From contig QGVE01000035.1 of assembly GCA_003242675.1 (NCBI GenBank), positions 1-21,127 on the forward strand: DNA of 21,127 nucleotides, in the 5' to 3' direction. The DNA is from Bacillota bacterium (GTDB lineage: Bacteria; Bacillota_E; Symbiobacteriia; Symbiobacteriales; Symbiobacteriaceae). Below the pieces are notes generated by a model, which was not told the DNA's origin, ran no database searches, and saw only the letters and a program-made list of their open reading frames with translations. The translations under genes and the position numbers were made by a program. This document shows positions 6,934-14,094 of the stretch, piece after piece. Numbering within the stretch: position 1 is the stretch's first letter; every line of letters begins with the position of its first letter.

Positions 6934-6980
6934 CCCACCACCCACCACCCATCACCCACCGCCCACAACCCACAACCCAA
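6934..6980. repeat. Heptanucleotide tandem repeat with C3/G3 tracts
   Basis: CCC begins at 6934, 6941, 6948, 6955, 6962, 6969 and 6976: seven tracts at an exact 7-nt period, with four-base spacers ACCA, ACCA, ATCA, ACCG, ACAA and ACAA. The minus strand therefore has seven GGG runs with 4-nt loops, enough for a G-quadruplex. It abuts the ribosome binding site of the gene starting at 6995. Confidence 0.85.
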
Positions 6981-6994
6981 AGGGGGGATTCGCC

Positions 6995-9037
6995 CTGACC
7001 GCCACGCCGAACCGCCTCATCCATGAGGCTTCCCCATACCTCCAGCAGCACGCGTACAACCCCGTCGACTGGTACCCGTGGGGGCCCGAAGCCCTGGAGC
7101 GGGCCCGCCGGGAGGACAAACCGATCTTCCTGAGCATCGGGTACAGCAGCTGCCACTGGTGCCACGTCATGGAGCGGGAGTCCTTCGCCGACCCGGCAAT
7201 CGCCGCGATCATGAACGAGCACTACGTCTGCATCAAGGTCGACCGCGAGGAGCGCCCCGACCTGGACGACATCTACCAGACCATCTGCCAGATGGTCACC
7301 CGGTCCGGGGGCTGGCCGCTCTCCGTCTGGCTGACCCCGGACCAGAAGCCGTTTTACGTGGGCACCTACTTCCCGCCCAGCCCGCGCTACGGCCGCCCGG
7401 GCTTCCCGCAGGTGCTGCTCGCCCTGGCGCGGGCCTGGCGGGAGAAGCGCGCCGAGGTGGAAGAAGTCGCCGAGAACTGGGCGCGGGGGATCGCCCAGTC
7501 CGATGCCCTGCTCCCGCCGTCGGGCCCCGTCCCGGACCGGCAGCTCATCGCGGATGCGGCCCGCGCTCTGGCCGCGCGCGTCGACCGGCAGCACGGCGGC
7601 TTCGGCGGCGCGCCCAAGTTCCCCAACACCCCGGCACTGGAGCTCCTCCTGCGGTGCTGGAAAGCGACCGGTGACCAGGAGTTCCTCGGCCTCGTCACGC
7701 TCACGCTGCGGAAGATGGCGGAGGGCGGCATCTACGACCAGCTGGGCGGCGGTTTCCACCGCTACTCGGTCGACGCCCGCTGGGCGGTGCCCCACTTTGA
7801 GAAGATGCTTTACGACAACGCGCTGCTGCCCCCCGTCTACCTGGCGGCCTGGCAGGCCACGGGCGAACCCGTCTTCCGCCGCATCGTCGAGGAGACACTG
7901 GACTACGTCCTGCGGGAGATGACCCACCCTGACGGCGGATTCTACAGCACCACCGACGCCGACTCCGAAGGCGAGGAGGGCAAGTACTTCGTCTGGGACC
8001 CGCAGGAGATCGCGGCCGTCCTGGGCCCGGACCTGGGCGCGCTCCTCTGCCGCTACTACGGCGTGACGGAAGCGGGCAACTTTGAGCACACCGGCAAGAC
8101 GGTGCTACACATGGCCGAGCCGGCCGAGGCCCTCGCCGCCGACCTGGGCCTCCCCGCGGAGGAGGTGGAGCGCCGGCTCACCGAGGGAAGGCGCCGGCTG
8201 CTGGAGGCCCGGCAGCGGCGCGTGCCACCCTTTCGGGACGAGAAGATCCTCACGGGCTGGAACGGCCTCATGATCACGGCGATGGCCAGGGCCGGCCGCG
8301 CCCTCCGACGGCCGGAGTACACCGAGGCCGCCCGGCGCGCGGCGGAGTTCGTGCTCACGCGCCTCGCGGACGGCGGGGGCGGGCTCTGGCGCCGGTTCAA
8401 GGACGGGCAGGTGGGCATCCCCGGCTACCTGGAGGACTACGCCTTCCTGGCCGCCGGGCTGATCGACCTGTACGAGGCCACCTTCGACGAGCGGTACCTG
8501 CGGGAGGCCCTGCGGCTGACCGGGGAGACGCTCCGCCGCTTCTACGACGGCGCCGGCTCCTTCCACCTGACGGAGTCCCGGGCCGAGCCGCTGATCCACC
8601 GGCCGCGCGACACCATGGACGCGTCCGTCCCGTCGGGCACGGCGGTCGCCGTGATGAACCTGCTGCGCCTGCAGCCCTACCGCCGGGACGACCGGTTCCG
8701 CCAGGTGGCCGAGGAGGTCTTCCGCGCCCACGGCGAGCTCATGTCCCGGGCCCCCGGTGGCACCGCCACGCTGCTGCAGGCCCTGGACCTGTACTTCAGC
8801 GGCCCCACCGAGGTGACCCTGGTCGGCGACCCGCCCGAGGAGTGGCTGGAGGCCCTGGGGCGCCGGTACGAGCCGAACCTGGTGCTGACGCGCATCCCGG
8901 CCCCCCGGGACGACGCGCCCATCTGGGCCGGCAAGGCGGCGGTGGACGGCGCCCCCACCGCCTACGTCTGCCGCAACTTCGCCTGCTCGCCGCCGGCGAC
9001 CACGTGGGACGAACTGGCGCACCACCTGGGTGGCTGA
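6995..9037 (+). CDS. yyaL: YyaL / DUF255 thioredoxin-fold protein, CTG start proposed
   Basis: A 680-residue protein of the YyaL/SPATA20 group: an N-terminal thioredoxin-like domain joined to an (alpha/alpha)6-barrel resembling glycoside hydrolases or N-acylglucosamine epimerases. The biochemical role is unknown. The N-terminal signature [26 protein letters not shown], the redox motif SIGYSSC53HWC56[18 protein letters not shown], and barrel motifs [39 protein letters not shown] and LTGWNGLMI are all present. The first ATG in frame (7169) falls after C56 and would delete the CxxC and 58 conserved residues. Upstream, no ATG, GTG or TTG is in frame. CTG at 6995-6997 has AAAGGGGGG 7 nt before it and gives the expected family length (about 690 in B. 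subtilis). I therefore take CTG as the start. Confidence 0.9.
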   Translation: MTATPNRLIHEASPYLQQHAYNPVDWYPWGPEALERARREDKPIFLSIGYSSCHWCHVMERESFADPAIAAIMNEHYVCIKVDREERPDLDDIYQTICQMVTRSGGWPLSVWLTPDQKPFYVGTYFPPSPRYGRPGFPQVLLALARAWREKRAEVEEVAENWARGIAQSDALLPPSGPVPDRQLIADAARALAARVDRQHGGFGGAPKFPNTPALELLLRCWKATGDQEFLGLVTLTLRKMAEGGIYDQLGGGFHRYSVDARWAVPHFEKMLYDNALLPPVYLAAWQATGEPVFRRIVEETLDYVLREMTHPDGGFYSTTDADSEGEEGKYFVWDPQEIAAVLGPDLGALLCRYYGVTEAGNFEHTGKTVLHMAEPAEALAADLGLPAEEVERRLTEGRRRLLEARQRRVPPFRDEKILTGWNGLMITAMARAGRALRRPEYTEAARRAAEFVLTRLADGGGGLWRRFKDGQVGIPGYLEDYAFLAAGLIDLYEATFDERYLREALRLTGETLRRFYDGAGSFHLTESRAEPLIHRPRDTMDASVPSGTAVAVMNLLRLQPYRRDDRFRQVAEEVFRAHGELMSRAPGGTATLLQALDLYFSGPTEVTLVGDPPEEWLEALGRRYEPNLVLTRIPAPRDDAPIWAGKAAVDGAPTAYVCRNFACSPPATTWDELAHHLGG

Positions 9038-9118
9038 TGCGACCGGGGCCGCGTTGGCGCTTCACGTCGGAAGCGGATGGCGTCTCGCCCGAGGCGGTGC
9101 GCGGCGCCTGAGGCTGTG

Positions 9119-9145
9119 ACCACCAGGGCGGTGTAAGCATAGACT
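9119..9145 (+). promoter_or_regulatory. Possible sporulation (sigma-E/K-like) promoter of the 36-residue peptide gene
   Basis: ACC at 9119-9121 and CATAGACT at 9138-9145 are 16 bp apart. The second box matches the sigma-E -10 consensus CATACAnT at all but one fixed position and is near sigma-K. The start would be near 9152, about 38 nt before the ATG. Confidence 0.35.
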
Positions 9146-9189
9146 CCAATGGTGGATCCTGCTGACGACCCGCCAAGGAGGTGGCCTGC

Positions 9190-9300
9190 ATGCTCTACGG
9201 GTCCAAGTTCCCGGCCACCAAGGTCTCTGGATTCTCCAAGTTCGTGCCCAGCTACTACTCCAAGATCCTCCCGTGGGGATGGAGCAAGTACGGTATTTGA
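9190..9300 (+). CDS. 36-residue cationic aromatic-rich peptide, unknown
   Basis: Too small for usual ORF thresholds but well supported: AAGGAGGTG (9175-9183) lies 6 nt before ATG, the stop is TGA, and a strong terminator begins 7 nt later. The peptide starts MLYGSKFPATKV and ends WSKYGI. It has five Lys, no Asp, Glu, Arg, His or Cys, plus nine Phe/Tyr/Trp and three Pro, giving a net charge of about +5. S-K-hydrophobic occurs at residues 5, 16, 24 and 32. The last three copies form an octad pattern (SKFVPSYY, SKILPWGW, SKYGI). There is no leader-peptide cleavage motif or long membrane helix. I do not recognise a family. A sporulation peptide or a membrane-active peptide are possibilities only; a sigma-E-like promoter upstream hints at the former. 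Confidence 0.7.
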   Translation: MLYGSKFPATKVSGFSKFVPSYYSKILPWGWSKYGI

Positions 9301-9306
9301 CGAGAC

Positions 9307-9370
9307 AGCGGGGCTGACCCGAGAGCACATCGCTCTGCGAGGGCAGCCCCGCTTCTGTTTCTGGTTCTTG
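9307..9370 (+). terminator. Strong terminator of the 36-residue peptide gene
   Basis: AGCGGGGCTG (9307-9316) plus CCC pairs with GGG plus CAGCCCCGCT (9341-9353), with one bulged A. An inner AGAGC/GCTCT stem (9322-9326 / 9332-9336) extends it. The tail TTCTGTTTCTGGTTCTT is T-rich. Confidence 0.85.
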
Positions 9371-9400
9371 ACGCGGGCAACGGTCAGCTCGCCGATGTAA

Positions 9401-9748
9401 ACTGGCCGGGCCGAAGCGGAGTCGCGGTGGCGACGGGAGCGCCTGGCAGAACGATTCGGCCTGGAGGTGCTGGTTCCGGCGGTAGAGGACCGCCGAACGG
9501 TGCACCGCATCATCTACGACGAGCTGTGCCGGGGGCTGATCCTGGAGGCCTCCCGGGCCGCGTTCCGTGAAGTGATGGCCAGGCTGGTGGATCGGGGCGC
9601 GCAGGGCATCATCTTCGGATGCACCGAGATTGGACTGCTGGTGGGACCGGAGGATGCAGATGTGCCGGTCTTCGACACCACGCGCCTGCACTGTGAGGGA
9701 GCCGTCGCCGCAGCGCTGGCCGACCAGGAGGAGAGGCTGGAGCGTTGA
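9401..9748 (+). pseudogene. 5'-truncated aspartate/glutamate racemase remnant
   Basis: The reading frame encodes only the C-terminal half of an amino-acid racemase of the Asp/Glu (RacX/YgeA) family, which normally has about 230 residues. It opens after a TAA at 9398-9400 and matches from RRERLAERFGLEVLVPAVEDR onward. It includes IIYDELCRGLI, the catalytic-cysteine motif GIIFGCTEIGLLV and the end VFDTTRLHCEGAVAAALADQ. The N-terminal domain with the GGMGP motif and the first catalytic Cys is absent; the sequence before it is the terminator of the peptide gene. GTG at 9467 could start a 93-residue product, but this could not form the two-cysteine active site. A 5' deletion is the simplest reading. 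Confidence 0.8.
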
Positions 9749-9805
9749 CGAAACGACGGGGCCCGCCCGGAGCAGATGGCTTGCCAGGGCGATGACGCAA
9801 ACAGA

Positions 9806-9834
9806 CCCGCGGCAGCAGTGCGCCGCGGGTTTTG
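9806..9834. terminator. Bidirectional terminator between racemase remnant and ABC operon
   Basis: A perfect 8-bp stem CCCGCGGC (9806-9813) / GCCGCGGG (9822-9829) is followed by TTTT on the plus strand and by TCTGTTTG on the minus strand. It lies between convergent reading frames and can serve both. Confidence 0.8.
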
Positions 9835-9866
9835 CGCGAGGAACCAAACCAGGCGTACCGGTAAAT

Positions 9867-10805
9867 TCACCGGCGGCGCCGGGCAGCCTCCAGCGGGTCC
9901 AGCCAGGCGGCCTGCAGCGCCGGGGGCAGCGACGCCAGCGCGGACGCCGCGGTGACGGCGGCCGCGGCCAGGCCCACCTGCCCGAAGAGCCGCCAGATGC
10001 CCAGGTGCCGCACGACGCCCGCCGTGGCGGGGATCCGCCACAAAACCGCAGCGGCCACGAGGCCGCCCGCCAGCGCGCCGGCCAGGGCCAGGGCGCACGT
10101 CTCCCCCAGCGTCAGGGCGAACAGATCGCCACGGGTCGCGCCCATCGCCCGCAGCATGCCCAGCTCCGCCCGCCGCTGGCCCACGCGGATGGAGGCCAGC
10201 AGCCCTGCCACCAGGGCGGCGCCCAGGGCCGCGACCGCCGCCGCCCGGCCCAGGTGGCGCACCAGGGGCTGCAGATCCGTGAGCACCTGGCGGGTCGCCT
10301 GCTCCCCCACCACCACGTCCGCCTCCGGCAGCACATCCGCCAGCGCGGCCCGGGCCATCATCGCCGACTCCCAGAACTCCAGCCGGAGGACCAGCACCGA
10401 GGCGCGCTCGCCGGCCGGCACGCCCCTTCCCCCGGCCGAGAGGTCCACCGCCTCCACGCCGGTCAGCCCGAGGATCTCCGCCTCCGCGATCCCCTGCCGC
10501 CACCTGGCCACGTCGATCGTCGCCGGAATGGGGTCGGCCTCGCCGGTGGCCAGCCACCGCTCCACCTGCGTCCGGTGCTCCGGCCGCGCCAGCACCACGT
10601 CGGCGCCCAGCGCCTCCAGCCCGTGCTCCAGCAGGCGGGTCATCCCCTGGAACAGGCTGAGCCCGCCCACCAGCGCCAGCGCCGCCAGAAGGCCGGCCAT
10701 GAGGCCGGAGGCGGAAAGCCCCGGGGAGCGGCGCAGCCCCGCCCAGATCAGGGCCGCCAGCCCGGGCGGACGGCCGTCACGACGCAAGGTGGACCTGCCC
10801 CGCAT
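9867..10805 (-). CDS. FtsX-type ABC transporter permease (short)
   Basis: A 312-residue FtsX/MacB-like permease with one N-terminal membrane helix (about 32-52), an extracytoplasmic domain (about 55-180) and three C-terminal helices. The conserved cytoplasmic coupling segment RRAELGMLRAMGATRGDLFALTLGE (about 213-237) and the final PLEAARRR are typical. The extracytoplasmic part lacks the Cys-Cys of the partner permease. The ATG at 10805 lies inside the 3' end of the ATPase gene (29-bp overlap). A TTG at 10787 with GGGCAGG upstream is an alternative start. This is the last gene of the DUF4418-permease-ATPase-permease operon. Confidence 0.88.
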   Translation of the reverse strand: MRGRSTLRRDGRPPGLAALIWAGLRRSPGLSASGLMAGLLAALALVGGLSLFQGMTRLLEHGLEALGADVVLARPEHRTQVERWLATGEADPIPATIDVARWRQGIAEAEILGLTGVEAVDLSAGGRGVPAGERASVLVLRLEFWESAMMARAALADVLPEADVVVGEQATRQVLTDLQPLVRHLGRAAAVAALGAALVAGLLASIRVGQRRAELGMLRAMGATRGDLFALTLGETCALALAGALAGGLVAAAVLWRIPATAGVVRHLGIWRLFGQVGLAAAAVTAASALASLPPALQAAWLDPLEAARRRR

Positions 10806-11451
10806 TCAAGACCAGGTGGCGGCTGGCAAGCGGCACCAGTTCCCGGCTGTGGGTGACCATCACCACGGTGGCGCCGGCACGGTGCTCCTCCAGGAAGAGG
10901 TCGACGATGGCCCGCTCGGTCTCCTCGTCCAGGTCGGCCGTCGGCTCGTCGGCCAGGATGATCTCCGGCCGGTTGAGCAAGGCCCGGGCGACGGCGACCC
11001 GCTTCTGCTGGCCGCCCGAGAGCTGCCACGGGAGCCGGTCGGCGCACTCCAGCACGCCGACCCGCTCCAGGAGCTCCAGGGCCCGCTTCCGGTCGCCGCC
11101 CTCGCCGGGCGGCAGGAACGAGGCGGGGATCAGGACGTTCTCCAGCACGGTCAGGGTGGGGATCAGGCTCGCGAACTGGAAGACGAAGCCGATGTGCCGC
11201 GCGCGGAAGCGGGCGCGCTCCGCGTCGGAGAGCGCCCAGAGGTCCTGGCCCATCACCGTGACCCGGCCCTCGTCCGGGCGGGTCAGCCCGCCCATCAGCG
11301 CCAGCAGGGTGGACTTGCCCGCCCCGGACCGGCCCGTGATCATCACGAACTCGCCCCGGGCGATGCGGCCGCTGAGCGGCGCCACGGCCACCACCCGCTG
11401 ACTGCGCGTGCGGTACGTCTTGGTCACCTCGTAGAGCTGGATCACGGGCAT
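10777..11451 (-). CDS. ABC transporter ATP-binding protein, LolD/MacB type
   Basis: A complete 224-residue ABC ATPase that would drive the two flanking FtsX-type permeases. Visible motifs are Walker A GRSGAGKST (40-48), Q-loop Q92, signature LSGGQQKRVAVARAL (144-158), Walker B IILADEP with D-loop TADLD (164-175) and H-loop His201. The length and the FVFQFASLIPTLTVLENV segment are typical of the MacB/LolD/YknY group, which works in mechanotransmission or envelope export rather than classical import. The ATG at 11451 follows the stop of the upstream permease by 9 nt, with AGGAGG in the gap. Confidence 0.95.
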   Translation of the reverse strand: MPVIQLYEVTKTYRTRSQRVVAVAPLSGRIARGEFVMITGRSGAGKSTLLALMGGLTRPDEGRVTVMGQDLWALSDAERARFRARHIGFVFQFASLIPTLTVLENVLIPASFLPPGEGGDRKRALELLERVGVLECADRLPWQLSGGQQKRVAVARALLNRPEIILADEPTADLDEETERAIVDLFLEEHRAGATVVMVTHSRELVPLASRHLVLNAGQVHLAS

Positions 11452-11460
11452 CGTCCTCCT

Positions 11461-12654
11461 TCAGAGCGAGAGCGCGCAGATGGCCTCGTGGGGCTCCAGC
11501 CGGGCCAGTCGCCGGGCCGGGACGGCCGCGGCCAGGGCGCCGCCCGCGGCCGCGAGGCCCACCACCACCGCCGCCAGAAGCGCCTGCTCGGCGGCAGGGG
11601 GGTAGAGGAACGGCAGCGTGTACGAGACCATGATGGCCTCCTTGAACAGCCCGTAGACCGCCCAGCCGGCCAGGACCCCGGCGAGGCCGCCCAGTCCGCT
11701 CAGGAGCGCCGCCTCCAGCACCAGGGCGCCCGCCGCCTGCCCGGCCGTCGCCCCCATGGCCCGCAGCAGGCCGATCTCCCGGCTCCGCTCCCGGGCGATG
11801 GCGAAGAACAGGATGACGAACAGCAGGACGGCCACCGCTACCTGCGAGACCAGCACCGGCACCAGGCTCGCCATCAGGAGGGACAGGTCGCCGGCGACGG
11901 AGCGCGCGATCTGGCCGGCGGTGATCACCGTCACCCCGTCCACCCGGCGCTCGATCTCCGCCGCCACACGGCCCGGATCGGCCCCCTCCTCCAGCTTGAC
12001 CAGGATCGCCGAGACGTGGCCTTCCGGGATCTCCAGCGGCTCGGTGGCCAGCTCCCGGGAGCGCTCGGCCATCTCCCACACGGCCGGCGCCGGGAGGAAG
12101 ACCGTCTCGTCCATCCCCATGCCCGTCGGGTCCAGCCGGGCCGCCAGCCGGAAGGTGGAGCCGTAGAAGGTCAGGGGATCGCCGGTCACGCCGAGGATGT
12201 GGCTGCCCACCACCACCTCGTCGGGAGCCAGATCGCGGTTCAGGTTCTGCCGGAGCCAGGGCTTCACCGTGAAGTCGGTCTCCGGGTCGTAGCCGACCAG
12301 CATCAGGTAGCCGGTGCAGCAGGCGGAGGAGGCCAGGGTCTCCACGAAGATCTGCGGCGAGGCCGCCGCCACGCCCTCCACCGCCCGGATCGCCTCCAGC
12401 CGGCCGGCCCCTTCCATGTAAAAGGCGGTGGGCAGCCCCATGACCAGGGCGGTGTGGGTCGCCTCGGCCGCACCCTCCGGCACGACCATCAGGTCCGCGC
12501 CGAGCCGCTCCAGGCCGCGGCCTACCGCATGGGCCACCCCGCGGCCGATCAGCCCGCCGGCGAAGGCGGTGCCGGCCACGACCATGACCGCGATGAGAAC
12601 CACCATGGTGCGGCCCGGGTTGCGCAGCAGGTTCCGCGCCGCCAGGCGCACCAT
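11461..12654 (-). CDS. FtsX-type ABC permease with extracytoplasmic Cys-Cys motif
   Basis: A 397-residue permease with the FtsX/MacB layout: helix 1 (about 16-38), a large extracytoplasmic domain (about 40-255), then three helices. The coupling segment is RERSREIGLLRAMGATAGQAAGALVLEAALLSG. The extracytoplasmic domain has SSAC112C113TGYLMLVGYDPETDFTVKPWL. A Cys-Cys followed by a DPxTDF-type segment is, from memory, shared with permeases beside the P19-Ftr1 iron uptake genes of Campylobacter. I place the start at ATG 12654, after the GGGG-rich site and 13 bp past the DUF4418 stop. A start at 12699 would overlap that gene. Substrate unknown. Confidence 0.88.
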   Translation of the reverse strand: MVRLAARNLLRNPGRTMVVLIAVMVVAGTAFAGGLIGRGVAHAVGRGLERLGADLMVVPEGAAEATHTALVMGLPTAFYMEGAGRLEAIRAVEGVAAASPQIFVETLASSACCTGYLMLVGYDPETDFTVKPWLRQNLNRDLAPDEVVVGSHILGVTGDPLTFYGSTFRLAARLDPTGMGMDETVFLPAPAVWEMAERSRELATEPLEIPEGHVSAILVKLEEGADPGRVAAEIERRVDGVTVITAGQIARSVAGDLSLLMASLVPVLVSQVAVAVLLFVILFFAIARERSREIGLLRAMGATAGQAAGALVLEAALLSGLGGLAGVLAGWAVYGLFKEAIMVSYTLPFLYPPAAEQALLAAVVVGLAAAGGALAAAVPARRLARLEPHEAICALSL

Positions 12655-12667
12655 CCCCGGCCCCCCG

Positions 12668-13126
12668 CTAGACCGCATTGCGCTGGCCCTCCAGGACATC
12701 GAGCCGGCGCAGCCTCAGGGTGCCCGCCAGCCCGGCCAAAGCGGTAATGCCGCCGATGAGGTAGGCCCCGGGCTTGAAGCTGAGGTTGCAGACCATGCCC
12801 GGCATGGCGCACGTGGGCACGAGCCACGCCGGGATCAGGATCATCAGCAGGCCGGCGCCGGCCACGGCCAGCGAGAGGCCGCGCGCGGCGTCGGGGAAGA
12901 AGAACGCCACGAGGCCGGCGAAGGCAACCAGAGCCCCCACCCCCTGGAACGCCCGTTCCGACCAGTGGCAGCGCATTGGCACGAGATCGCCGGCCGCCGT
13001 CGTCAGGAAATGGCCGTGGTCCCCGCAGGTGTGCAGGAAGAAGTGCGCGGCCAGGACGGCGCCCGCGCCGAGCGCCACGAAGAGCAGTGGGCGCCAGTCC
13101 AGCGTCGGCTTTCTCACCCTCACCAC
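12668..13126 (-). CDS. DUF4418 family membrane protein
   Basis: A 152-residue protein with four predicted membrane helices, matching DUF4418 in its motif order: VPMRC53H54W near the first exterior loop, the FFFPDAARGLSLAVAG helix, then LMILIPAWLVPTC106AMPGMVC113. Two further exterior groups, HTC34GDHGH and the CHW, add Cys and His residues that could bind a metal or form disulfides. Function is not established. It heads the ABC operon. There are three possible GTG starts, at 13126, 13123 and 13117. GGAGAGG lies directly before the first, so the third (MRKPTLDW) has the best spacing. Confidence 0.82.
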   Translation of the reverse strand: MVRVRKPTLDWRPLLFVALGAGAVLAAHFFLHTCGDHGHFLTTAAGDLVPMRCHWSERAFQGVGALVAFAGLVAFFFPDAARGLSLAVAGAGLLMILIPAWLVPTCAMPGMVCNLSFKPGAYLIGGITALAGLAGTLRLRRLDVLEGQRNAV

Positions 13127-13162
13127 CCTCTCCGTCAGCGAGTGTCAGAATCGTGTAATCCG

Positions 13163-13192
13163 AGTGTAGGCAAAAGAGAGAGGGCGTTTCAA
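13163..13192 (-). promoter_or_regulatory. Sigma-A promoter of the DUF4418-ABC operon
   Basis: On the minus strand TTGAAA (13192-13187) and TACACT (13168-13163) are 18 bp apart. Transcription would start about 30 nt before the first GTG. GCGT/ACGC arms around the -35 box form a small inverted repeat. Confidence 0.55.
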
Positions 13193-13247
13193 TACGCTGT
13201 CCGTCGGAACCCCTCGGACCAGACTAGGGTGCAGACAGTAGGCGCGG

Positions 13248-13275
13248 AAAGCCCCGGCCTTCACGAGGCCGGGGC
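13248..13275 (-). terminator. Terminator of the polA-mutM-coaE gene series
   Basis: A perfect 10-bp stem (GCCCCGGCCT 13251-13260 with AGGCCGGGGC 13266-13275) and a 5-nt loop are followed on the minus strand by TTTCC. It lies 27 bp after the stop of the last gene. Confidence 0.75.
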
Positions 13276-13301
13276 GGAGAGGACGCACGGCTCGCGCACG
13301 A

Positions 13302-13517
13302 TCAGCGGAAAACGATCTGGAAGAGGAAATAGATCCCCAGCATCACGCCGAGCATCACCAGCAGGATGGGCAGCAGCACCTGGTAGGTGGCAATGATCAG
13401 CGCCAGGGCGTCGGTCCAGGTGAACTGGGGCGTGTCGTCGTCGTGGCCGGCGGCCTCGCGCTCGCGGGCGGCCCTGCGCTGGGCCAGTTCGTCGATCCTC
13501 GATTTACGCACCGTCAT
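13302..13517 (-). CDS. Small membrane protein of unknown function
   Basis: A 71-residue protein with a charged N-terminal half (RKSRIDELAQRRAAREREAAGHDDD) and a hydrophobic C-terminal half (about residues 36-70, one long helix or a hairpin) ending FQIVFR. I do not recognise a family. Its ATG overlaps the end of the transglycosylase gene by 14 bp, with GGGAGG upstream, so it is probably translated by coupling and may work with that enzyme at the membrane; the link is positional only. Confidence 0.7.
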   Translation of the reverse strand: MTVRKSRIDELAQRRAAREREAAGHDDDTPQFTWTDALALIIATYQVLLPILLVMLGVMLGIYFLFQIVFR

Positions 13518-14094
13518 CGCCTCCCGTCCTCGCCGGCCTCCACGCGCCGTAGATCAGCCTGTACCACCTCTGGTCCCGGAGCACGTTGGCCACGTAATGC
13601 CGGGTTTCGGCAAAGGGAATCTGCGGAAGCGTATGCCGCTCACCCGTCCACTGCCGGTCCCGCAGCCAGTTGTGCACGTTGGTCATGCCGCCGTTGTACG
13701 CCGCCAGGGCCCGCACCGGGTCGCCGCCGAACTCCCGGATCAGCAGCGCAAGATACCAGCAGCCCAGCCGGATGTTGTAGGCGGGGTCGTAGAGGTAGGC
13801 GTCGTCGTAGGGCAGCCCGGTCTGCCCGGCCACCCACCGAGCGGTGTCCGGCATGAGCTGCATGAGCCCCCGGGCACCCTGCGGCGAGGTCGCCTCCGGC
13901 CGGAACCGGGACTCCGCCCGGATGACGGCGGCGACCAGGTAGGGGTCGATCCCGTGCTCCTCGGCGCAGTCACCGATGAACTCCCGGTATTGAAGCGGGT
14001 ACACCTGCATGAGCGCCGCCCGGACGCCTATGGCCAGGAGCACCAGGACGACCAGGGCGAGCAGCCGCCGCCGGATGCGGTCCGCGGGCCTCAC
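13504..14094 (-). CDS. Lytic transglycosylase, SLT domain, membrane anchored
   Basis: A 196-residue peptidoglycan lytic transglycosylase. The protein has an N-terminal anchor or uncleaved signal (RRRLLALVVLVLLAIGVRAAL, residues 8-28) followed by a single SLT (goose-lysozyme-like) domain. Motif I is VIRAE61SRF with E61 as catalytic acid, motif II is SPQGARGLMQLMP, and motif III is ALAAYNGG, then a conserved Tyr region (AETRHYVANVL). It cleaves the MurNAc-GlcNAc bond outside the membrane. GTG at 14092-14094 overlaps the coaE stop by 4 bp (GTGA), so translation is coupled. Confidence 0.93.
   Translation of the reverse strand: MRPADRIRRRLLALVVLVLLAIGVRAALMQVYPLQYREFIGDCAEEHGIDPYLVAAVIRAESRFRPEATSPQGARGLMQLMPDTARWVAGQTGLPYDDAYLYDPAYNIRLGCWYLALLIREFGGDPVRALAAYNGGMTNVHNWLRDRQWTGERHTLPQIPFAETRHYVANVLRDQRWYRLIYGAWRPARTGGDDGA

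Noticed and set aside
6934..6980. The short periodic repeat as a CRISPR array
   Set aside because: The unit is only 7 nt with no spacers of 30-40 nt and no cas genes.
5566..7026. A 486-codon plus-strand frame over gerQ and cwlJ
   Set aside because: It is a shadow of two well-matched spore genes and low-complexity intergenic DNA, with no ribosome binding site or domain.
9037..9111. A 24-residue frame starting in the TGATG overlap at the end of the YyaL-type gene
   Set aside because: It has no ribosome binding site of its own and no recognisable features; the overlap alone is weak support.
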